Shown one piece after another: positions 1 to 5,282 of a stretch of 5,282 nt of DNA. Source of the DNA: an uncultured Clostridiaceae bacterium (GTDB taxonomy: Bacteria; Bacillota; Clostridia; Clostridiales; Oxobacteraceae). A program made the translations under genes and the position numbers. Within the stretch, counting starts at the first letter, position 1; the number at the start of each line of letters is the position of its first letter. The notes under the pieces are model-generated. The model was not told where the DNA came from. It did no database searches and worked only from the letters and a program-made list of their open reading frames with translations. Location of the stretch: NCBI GenBank assembly GCA_937900065.1, contig CALCDS010000036.1, positions 1-5,282 of the forward strand, in the 5' to 3' direction.

Positions 1-66
1 GTCGCCCTAGATAGATGACCATTCACGACAAAACTCGGCTTACAGATTTGCTTGCATTACTTGTTC

Positions 67-97
67 AAAATACTGCACTTGGGCAGTATTTTTTTTT
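67..97 (+). terminator. Rho-independent terminator of an upstream + strand unit
   Basis: Left arm 67-76 (AAAATACTGC) pairs perfectly with right arm 83-92 (GCAGTATTTT) around the 6-base loop ACTTGG, and an uninterrupted T run covers 89-97. The T run follows the right arm, so the terminator acts on + strand transcription. It ends whatever lies to the left of the window and separates it from the BREX operon. On the - strand the stem would be followed by only four T residues, so bidirectional function is unlikely. Confidence 0.85.
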
Positions 98-211
98 GCC
101 TTTTTAGACGGCATTTTCAAGTAATGACTGACCTGATTTGATATTGTAATTGCCGTATATGATCATTAGAAAAGTACTGGCTTGGGTTATATGCTTATAG
201 AATCGGAATTA

Positions 212-220
212 TGTTATAAT
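212..220 (+). promoter_or_regulatory. Extended -10 promoter element for the brxF-brxC-pglX operon
   Basis: The bases TG-T-TATAAT form a consensus -10 hexamer (215-220) with the TGn extension one base upstream. No good -35 hexamer lies 16-18 bases upstream (around 191-199), which extended -10 promoters can tolerate. Transcription would start near 227, giving a leader of roughly 37 bases before the brxF ATG. The -10 sits inside a short inverted repeat (AATTAT 207-212, ATAATT 216-221). In such AT-rich DNA that repeat may be chance. Confidence 0.6.
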
Positions 221-232
221 TGGAAATGATGA

Positions 233-248
233 GTCAAAATATTTTGAC
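233..248. promoter_or_regulatory. Perfect 16-bp palindrome, candidate operator
   Basis: GTCAAAATATTTTGAC reads identically on both strands, with two 8-base half-sites and no spacer. It lies 12 bases after the -10 hexamer and directly abuts the brxF ribosome binding site, a position where a bound dimeric repressor would block initiation or elongation. With no loop it is a poor RNA hairpin, so DNA binding is more likely than attenuation. The palindrome is seen directly; the operator role is inferred. No regulator gene is present in the window. Confidence 0.5.
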
Positions 249-258
249 AAGGGTGGTG
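249..258 (+). promoter_or_regulatory. Ribosome binding site of brxF
   Basis: AAGGGTGGTG resembles the AAGGAGGTG anti-16S consensus and ends five bases before the ATG at 264. It supports 264 as the start. It touches the 16-bp palindrome, so anything bound there would lie right next to the site of translation initiation on the transcript. Confidence 0.6.
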
Positions 259-263
259 TTTTT

Positions 264-752
264 ATGCCGGTTGTCGAAGATATAGAGAGAATTGTAAAAT
301 TATTTCCTCAGCAGTATTATAAATTACTGCTATTGATTGGGCCGAGCGGCTCAGGCAAGACTTTCGTGTTAAAAAAATGCATGCAGGTTTTGATGTGCAA
401 ATATATCAATCTGAATTTGGAGTTATCACGAAAGCTTAAAGAAGTTCCTGTAGTCGAGAGATGTTATTATGTGCAGGATTACATAGATGAAATTGTTAAA
501 AATAATGATAGTGATATTATAATATTTGATGATATCGAAATATTGTTTTCAAAGCATCTGAAGATAGATCCGCTGAGTACTTTGAAGAACATATCTAAAT
601 ACAAAAAGTTTATTGCAGCATGGCCCGGATATATAAAAGGCGGTTATTTAGTTTACGCCGAAGAAGGGCATGAAGATTATATAAGATATAACCTTAATGA
701 ACTTGAATGTTCATATCTGAATTTAGGGAGGGGCATACAGGATGAAATATAG
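264..752 (+). CDS. brxF: BREX type 3 P-loop ATPase BrxF
   Basis: This encodes a 162-residue cytoplasmic protein. A complete Walker A motif, GPSGSGKT, lies at residues 26-33 after a hydrophobic strand (LLLLI). A Walker B-like segment, DIIIFDD, ends at D89-D90. The stretch NLNLELSRKL (about 48-57) and the late FIAAWPG...YAEEGHEDY region (117-139) match what I recall of BrxF proteins, which are also near 150 residues. BrxF is a hallmark of type 3 BREX, where it precedes brxC; its exact role is not established, and an ATP-dependent partnership with BrxC is inferred. There is no signal peptide or membrane segment. The start at 264 has a fitting ribosome binding site. The 3' end overlaps brxC by 11 bp. 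By eye the gene is more AT-rich than brxC (for example, 481-540 has only about 11 G/C in 60). Without its neighbour it could only be called a generic small AAA-like ATPase. Confidence 0.85.
   Translation: MPVVEDIERIVKLFPQQYYKLLLLIGPSGSGKTFVLKKCMQVLMCKYINLNLELSRKLKEVPVVERCYYVQDYIDEIVKNNDSDIIIFDDIEILFSKHLKIDPLSTLKNISKYKKFIAAWPGYIKGGYLVYAEEGHEDYIRYNLNELECSYLNLGRGIQDEI
725..731 (+). promoter_or_regulatory. Ribosome binding site of brxC, inside brxF
   Basis: AGGGAGG lies within the last codons of brxF, ten bases before the brxC ATG at 742. Because the two genes overlap by 11 bp in different frames, ribosomes finishing brxF would uncover or re-use this site, giving translational coupling. It fixes 742 as the start of brxC. 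Confidence 0.7.
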
Positions 753-3700
753 AGATCTTGTGCAGTTTGAACCAATTGAGACCGTTGTCAGGCTGAAAGA
801 TGCGGATAAAAAGAGTGAAGCTGAAAGGCTTGTAAAGACGTATGTAATGTCGGACAGCATGGCTGACAGTTTAATTGGAGTAGTTATCCCACAGATGCAG
901 TTTGAACAGACAATAGATAACAAGGGAATCTTTATCGTAGGCAATTACGGGACCGGCAAGTCCCATCTGATGTCTGTTTTATCTTCTATTGCTGAGGATA
1001 AAAGCCTCCTTGACCTTCTAAAGAATGAAAAGTTCAAGGAGCATGCCAAATCCATAGCTGGAAGGTTTGAAGTGTTAAGATTTGAAATCGGCGCTACTAA
1101 GATGGATTTGCGGGATATTGTGTTTAAAAAAATCGAAGATGATTTAAAAAGACGTGGCATAGACTATAAATTCCCTTCTGCAGATGAGGTAGTCGATAAT
1201 AAGCAATGCCTAGTTGAAATGATGGGTCTTTTCGAGGAAAAATATCCTGACAAAGGATATCTGATCGTAGTCGATGAACTTTTGGATTATCTCGGAAGCA
1301 GAAAAGAGCTTGAAGTAAAGTTTGATTTAGGCTTTTTAAGGGAAATGGGCGAGATAAGCAAAAATACGCGCATCAGGTTTATGGCCGGGGTTCAGGAGAC
1401 TTTATTTGACAATCCTGCTTTTTCATTCGTTGCAAAGACCATATTAAAGGTCAAGGATAGATATGAACAGATAATAATAAGAAGGGAAGACATTTCTTTT
1501 GTAGTATCTCAAAGGCTCCTGCAGAAGAATAAAAAACAGAAGGCATGGATAAGGGAGCACTTGCAAGAATTCAGCCATATGTATAAGAATATGGAAGACA
1601 GGATGGATGAATATGTGGATCTTTTCCCAATCCATCCGGCATATCTTGAGACATTTGAAAAGGTATATACGGCTGAAAAAAGGGAAGTGCTCACGACCAT
1701 TACCATTACTATAAGGAAATTGCTTGACAGAGAGGTGCCGGATGATGAACCCGGGCTTATTTCCTATGATACATATTGGCCGTACATAAAGGACAGCCCG
1801 TCCAAGAGGACGGATGCAGATATAAAAGAGGTGGCAGATAAAAGCGGGATACTCGAGAGCATCATCGATAGTTCGTTTACAAGGCCTCAGTATAAGCCTA
1901 TGGCATTGAGGATAATATATGCATTGAGCGTTCAAAGGCTTACCACTGGAAATATCGATGCTCCCATAGGGATCACGGTCCAAAATATGAAAGATGATTT
2001 GTGCATTTACGACCCTGCGCTTCCTGAAAAAGAAGAGGACTTTTTAATCACCACGATAGAAACAGTGATGAGGGAAATATCCAATACAGTAAGCGGACAA
2101 TTCATAGGCTACAATAAGGAAAACGAGCAATATTATCTGGATCTGAAAAAGGATATAGACTATAATGCAAAGATACAGCAGCAGGCGGATTTGCTTGATG
2201 ATGATTCTTTAAACAAATATTATTTTGACATAATAAATAAATCCATGGAATGGGATACAACCGAGTATGTGACTGGTTTTAATATATATGAACATGTACT
2301 TCTCTGGACAGATAAAAATGTAACAAGGGATGGTTATCGTTTTTTGGGCAATCCAAACGAGCGTTCTACCGCCCAGCCGCCAAGGGCTTTTTATATTTAT
2401 TTTCTTCCTCCGTATGGCGATTCAGGCAAAAAAAATTTAACAGACGGCAAGGATGAGGTATATTTTGAATTTACAGGAGACGATGAGTTCAAATCCATAC
2501 TTAAGATGTATGCTGCAGCAAAAAAGTTGGCTGATCTTTCATCAAGCGAAAGCAAAGCAGCATATTTCAAAATAGCAGGAGATTATGAGAAACAATTGAC
2601 CAAATGGATACGCCAAAACATCAACAAATGCTTTGATATAAGGTATAAGGGAGAGAGAAGGAACATATTAAACTGGCTTAAAGGCAGAAGGTTAAAGGAC
2701 AGGACGCTTAAAGAACAGATAGATTTGGCGGCATCTAGTTGTTTATCAACTTATTTTGATGAATTGTATCCTGATTATCCCCAGTTTTCCATAATGATCA
2801 CATCAGATAACATTAACCAGGTATTTAAAGCCGGCCTTGAGTATATTGCGGGTAAGAAAACCGATATCGGCATGAAGGCCCTTGATTCACTGGAGCTTTT
2901 GGATGGAGATGATATATCTCCTCAAAGTTCCATGTATGCAAAATATTTTATTGATGAGATAAATAGATTGCCTCAGGGCAAAGTCTTGAACAGGTCCGAT
3001 ATAATAGAGAGAATAAATGAAGATGTTGAATTGGACAAAAGGTTTAAGATGGAGCCTATATGGATCGTATTGATACTGTCTGCCTTGGTATACAGCGGAG
3101 ATATAACGCTTGCCGCAGGCGGGAAAAAATTTGACGCTACAATGCTTAAAGAGCTGGCATCTGAAAATAGTTTAAACCTTATTGAATTCAATCATATAGA
3201 CAGGCCAAAGGATATACCGATCGGCGCTCTTAAAAAATTGTTCGGCATGCTTAAATTGGCTCCGGGCATGATTGTAAATGCCAATACAAGGGAATCTGCC
3301 GTGTCGAGCATGCTTGTCAGGATCGATGAAAATATTGACAGAGCTTTGAAGGCTTTGAATTTTTTAAATGGGGACATATCCGTATGGGGAAAGCCTTCGA
3401 TTGAAAGTTATGTAGTTGAAAATTACAAGGATGAAATAAGGGAATTCAAAGATTTTCTCGATTCCATCAAGATTTATAATAATACTGCAAAGCTGAAAAA
3501 TTTCAGATATAGCGAAGATGAGATAGAGAAATACGGCTCTGCTCTCAAGTTTATGGATGAAGTCGATAAAATCAGGGACTTGAAGTCTAAAATAGAAGCC
3601 AATACATCATATCTTTCAAGCGCGGAGATCATATTAAAGGATGAGAACTGGAAGGCAAAAGTAAATGCATCCAAAATAGAACTTGAGAAGGCCTTGACAA

Positions 3701-4416
3701 ACATCGATGCAATAGATGATGAATTTATAAGGCGCTTCAATATTGAATTGTCCGGGTTAAAGAATGATTATAAGAAAATGTATATGGAGCTTCATAAAAA
3801 GTACAGGCTTGATCTTAATGGGGACAGTACAAAGAAAAAGATAATGCACGGCTCCAAGTTTAACAACTTAAAAAAGCTTACATCGATAGAAGATATACTT
3901 CCAACTGCCAAACTGCAGGCCATACAGGATAAAATAGCAGAGCTAAAGACTTGCTATGAACTTACGGATAAGGATATGGAGAGCAGTTTCATATGTCCGT
4001 ACTGCCGCTTCAATCCTTCAGAGGAAAGTACTCCTGTTTACGGGGCGCTGGACGGCATTGAAGATGACATTGATAAACTATATGATGAATGGACTGAAAT
4101 AATCGTAACAAGCGTGGAAGATCCCATGGTAAAAGAGACATTTGACATATTGCTGAAACCCGAGCTTCAGGAAATAATGAACAGGATGATAGCAAGCAGA
4201 AAGCTGCCGGATGTGATTGACGGCAATTTCACTTCAGGCATAAATGTCCTCATGGGAGGGCTTGAAAAGGTGGAAGTATATGGCGATGACATGAAAAAGG
4301 CAATATCCGGAGGCAGGCCTGTGACTGTTGAAGATATCAAGGCGAGATTTGAAAGATATATAGATGAGATCACAAAGGGTAAAGATGAAAACAAGGTGCG
4401 TATAATACTAAAGTAG
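742..4416 (+). CDS. brxC: BREX ATPase BrxC, PglY-like (DUF6079 type)
   Basis: This encodes a 1224-residue cytoplasmic ATPase, the large core component of BREX needed for phage exclusion. The N-terminus (PIETVVRLKDAD, then VKTYVMSDSMADSL) is typical of the BrxC/PglY group. Walker A is GNYGTGKS (residues 67-74). Walker B is LIVVDE with D178-E179. A following strand, FMAGVQE (213-219), is placed like sensor 1. The middle part is alpha-helical with no domain I can name. Residues about 923-1030 are rich in charged helices and may form a coiled coil. A CPYC pair (C1085, C1088) lies near the end, with C1071 the only other close cysteine. The last 80 residues (LPDVIDGNF...GLEKVEV...RFERYIDEI) match the PglY-type C-terminus as I recall it. 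The frame is open from ATG to TAG with no break and the length is normal for the family. It overlaps brxF by 11 bp and sits 14 bases ahead of pglX. The BREX assignment is firm; the pglY/brxC naming varies between authors. Confidence 0.9.
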   Translation: MKYRDLVQFEPIETVVRLKDADKKSEAERLVKTYVMSDSMADSLIGVVIPQMQFEQTIDNKGIFIVGNYGTGKSHLMSVLSSIAEDKSLLDLLKNEKFKEHAKSIAGRFEVLRFEIGATKMDLRDIVFKKIEDDLKRRGIDYKFPSADEVVDNKQCLVEMMGLFEEKYPDKGYLIVVDELLDYLGSRKELEVKFDLGFLREMGEISKNTRIRFMAGVQETLFDNPAFSFVAKTILKVKDRYEQIIIRREDISFVVSQRLLQKNKKQKAWIREHLQEFSHMYKNMEDRMDEYVDLFPIHPAYLETFEKVYTAEKREVLTTITITIRKLLDREVPDDEPGLISYDTYWPYIKDSPSKRTDADIKEVADKSGILESIIDSSFTRPQYKPMALRIIYALSVQRLTTGNIDAPIGITVQNMKDDLCIYDPALPEKEEDFLITTIETVMREISNTVSGQFIGYNKENEQYYLDLKKDIDYNAKIQQQADLLDDDSLNKYYFDIINKSMEWDTTEYVTGFNIYEHVLLWTDKNVTRDGYRFLGNPNERSTAQPPRAFYIYFLPPYGDSGKKNLTDGKDEVYFEFTGDDEFKSILKMYAAAKKLADLSSSESKAAYFKIAGDYEKQLTKWIRQNINKCFDIRYKGERRNILNWLKGRRLKDRTLKEQIDLAASSCLSTYFDELYPDYPQFSIMITSDNINQVFKAGLEYIAGKKTDIGMKALDSLELLDGDDISPQSSMYAKYFIDEINRLPQGKVLNRSDIIERINEDVELDKRFKMEPIWIVLILSALVYSGDITLAAGGKKFDATMLKELASENSLNLIEFNHIDRPKDIPIGALKKLFGMLKLAPGMIVNANTRESAVSSMLVRIDENIDRALKALNFLNGDISVWGKPSIESYVVENYKDEIREFKDFLDSIKIYNNTAKLKNFRYSEDEIEKYGSALKFMDEVDKIRDLKSKIEANTSYLSSAEIILKDENWKAKVNASKIELEKALTNIDAIDDEFIRRFNIELSGLKNDYKKMYMELHKKYRLDLNGDSTKKKIMHGSKFNNLKKLTSIEDILPTAKLQAIQDKIAELKTCYELTDKDMESSFICPYCRFNPSEESTPVYGALDGIEDDIDKLYDEWTEIIVTSVEDPMVKETFDILLKPELQEIMNRMIASRKLPDVIDGNFTSGINVLMGGLEKVEVYGDDMKKAISGGRPVTVEDIKARFERYIDEITKGKDENKVRIILK

Positions 4417-4417
4417 C

Positions 4418-4422
4418 GGAGG
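4418..4422 (+). promoter_or_regulatory. Ribosome binding site of pglX
   Basis: GGAGG begins one base after the brxC stop codon and ends eight bases before the ATG at 4431. An in-frame GTG at 4428 is the only close alternative start and would add a single residue. The ATG at 4426 reads straight into TGA and is not usable. The site supports 4431. Confidence 0.8.
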
Positions 4423-4430
4423 AACATGTG

Positions 4431-5282
4431 ATGAAGCTTGACAAGGAAACTTTGGATAAACTAAGGAATATTGAAGGCTTTCCAATAGGAAAGGATGAGG
4501 ACATCATAAAACTTTCGGATCCTCCATATTATACTGCATGCCCGAATCCTTTCATAAATGAATTTATAGAGAAATATGGTAAGCCTTATGATGAAGAAAA
4601 CGATGATTATAATGTGGAGCCTTATGCTGCGGATGTCAGCGAAGGAAAGAACGATCCGATCTATAATGCCCACTCTTATCATACAAAAGTGCCCCATAAG
4701 GCTATAATGAGATACATACTGCACTATACAAAGCCGGGGGATATCGTATTTGATGGGTTTTGCGGGACAGGTATGACAGGCGTTGCAGCCGGCATGTGCG
4801 GCAGACCTGATAAAGAATTCAAACTGAAATTGGAGAATGAAGCTAAAAAGGAAGGCAAAAAAATAGAATGGGGTGCAAGGTATGCAGTACTTTGCGACCT
4901 ATCTCCCGCAGCCACATTTATAGCTTACAATTATAATACTCCGGTTGATGCCCATGAATTTGAAACTGAGGCAAAAAAGATATTGTCTGATGTGGAAGAT
5001 GAATGCGGCTGGATGTATGAAACCCATCACACTTTTGATGGGGAGGAACAGTATGGAATCGATGGAAAGCCTATAATAGGCAGGATAAATTACACGGTTT
5101 GGTCGGATGTGTTCATATGCCCCAATTGTTCAAATGAGATCGTATTTTGGGACGCAGCGGTCGATAAGGAAAACGGTAAGGTGATGGATGAATTCAAATG
5201 CCCCCACTGCGGGATGGACGTAAGAAAAAGGGATATTGAAAGGGCAAAGAGGACTTTTTTTGACAAGGCCATAGGTGAGACA
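4431..5282 (+). CDS. pglX: BREX type 3 adenine DNA methyltransferase PglX (pglXI), 5' part
   Basis: The gene runs off the right edge; 284 residues are visible, probably a third or less of the protein. Reading from the ATG, residues 30-40 are DPPYYTACPNP, a conserved N-terminal block. A helix with HTKVPHKAIMRYI leads into the SAM-binding motif I, FDGFCGTG (107-114). An acidic strand end, VLCDLSP (D156), fits motif II, where the aspartate would contact the SAM ribose. Two cysteine pairs, C230-x2-C233 and C257-x2-C260, form a probable zinc ribbon inserted in the methylase fold. The family is an N6-adenine methyltransferase. In BREX it methylates host sites so that the system spares self DNA. The position directly after brxF and brxC makes this the type 3 form. 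The target sequence cannot be predicted, since the recognition region is likely beyond the window. No frameshift is seen in the visible part, so I treat it as partial because of the window edge, not broken. Confidence 0.87.
   Translation, partial: MKLDKETLDKLRNIEGFPIGKDEDIIKLSDPPYYTACPNPFINEFIEKYGKPYDEENDDYNVEPYAADVSEGKNDPIYNAHSYHTKVPHKAIMRYILHYTKPGDIVFDGFCGTGMTGVAAGMCGRPDKEFKLKLENEAKKEGKKIEWGARYAVLCDLSPAATFIAYNYNTPVDAHEFETEAKKILSDVEDECGWMYETHHTFDGEEQYGIDGKPIIGRINYTVWSDVFICPNCSNEIVFWDAAVDKENGKVMDEFKCPHCGMDVRKRDIERAKRTFFDKAIGET

Noticed and set aside
1..18. Possible last codons of an upstream gene ending at a TGA at 16-18 (TAG at 8-10 and 12-14 in the other frames)
   Set aside because: All three frames close within 18 bases, so nothing allows a choice of frame. 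The terminator at 67-97 shows that an upstream + strand unit ends here, but its product cannot be named.
108..156. Inverted repeat ACGGCA (108-113) and TGCCGT (151-156)
   Set aside because: Six bases with a 37-base gap is within chance expectation, and the match does not extend.
138..166. Alternative promoter: TTGATA (138-143), 17 bases, GATCAT (161-166)
   Set aside because: The -10 match is only four of six, while the extended TGTTATAAT at 212-220 is closer to the gene and much stronger.
67..186. Imperfect direct repeat: AAAATACTGCACTTGGG (67-83) and AAAAGTACTGGCTTGGG (170-186)
   Set aside because: Only one pair, needs gaps to align, and the first copy is explained by the terminator hairpin. 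Too weak to call a repeat or attachment site.
1..263. CRISPR array, tRNA, riboswitch or insertion sequence end in the leader
   Set aside because: No regularly spaced repeats, no cloverleaf and no conserved aptamer core were seen; nothing supports any of these beyond the terminator, promoter and palindrome listed.
1444..1983. A 179-codon open frame on the - strand inside brxC
   Set aside because: It lies wholly within the well-supported brxC frame, its translation is rich in Cys, His, Tyr and Ile as antisense frames of AT-rich genes are, and it matches no family I recognise.
4461..4915. Two further - strand frames (4461-4724 and 4724-4915)
   Set aside because: Both are antisense to the methyltransferase gene, whose DPPY and motif I blocks fall in this stretch. 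The hydrophobic translation of the first is a by-product of the opposite strand, not evidence of a membrane protein.

Overview
The window reads as the 5' part of a type 3 BREX (bacteriophage exclusion) operon. Its gene order is brxF - brxC (pglY-like) - pglX (type 3, pglXI), all on the + strand. BREX blocks phage multiplication and uses an adenine methyltransferase to mark the host's own DNA. Family assignments come from reading the translated proteins and recalling the families; no database search was run.

Layout. Bases 1-263 hold no supportable gene. They contain a rho-independent terminator (67-97) that closes an upstream + strand unit, an extended -10 promoter element (212-220), a perfect 16-bp palindrome (233-248) between the predicted transcription start and the first ribosome binding site, and that binding site. 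brxF (264-752) encodes a 162-residue P-loop ATPase. brxC (742-4416) overlaps it by 11 bp and encodes a 1224-residue P-loop ATPase of the PglY/DUF6079 type. Fourteen bases after its stop, and behind a strong GGAGG, the methyltransferase gene starts at 4431. It is still open at the window edge (284 residues visible). Overlap and short spacing indicate one transcript. In the known type 3 order, a helicase (brxHII), the phosphatase-like pglZ and brxA would follow beyond 5282.

How the parts may work together. PglX supplies the self-marking methylation. BrxC is the large ATPase core component shared by BREX types. BrxF is the small ATPase typical of type 3 and may cooperate with BrxC. That last partnership is inferred from position and shared P-loop chemistry, not seen directly.

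Organism. The DNA is AT-rich with strong AGGAGG-like ribosome binding sites. Ile is often ATA and Arg mostly AGG/AGA. This fits a low-GC Firmicute, most likely a clostridial or Thermoanaerobacterales-type anaerobe; the genus cannot be read from this window. brxF looks more AT-rich than brxC.
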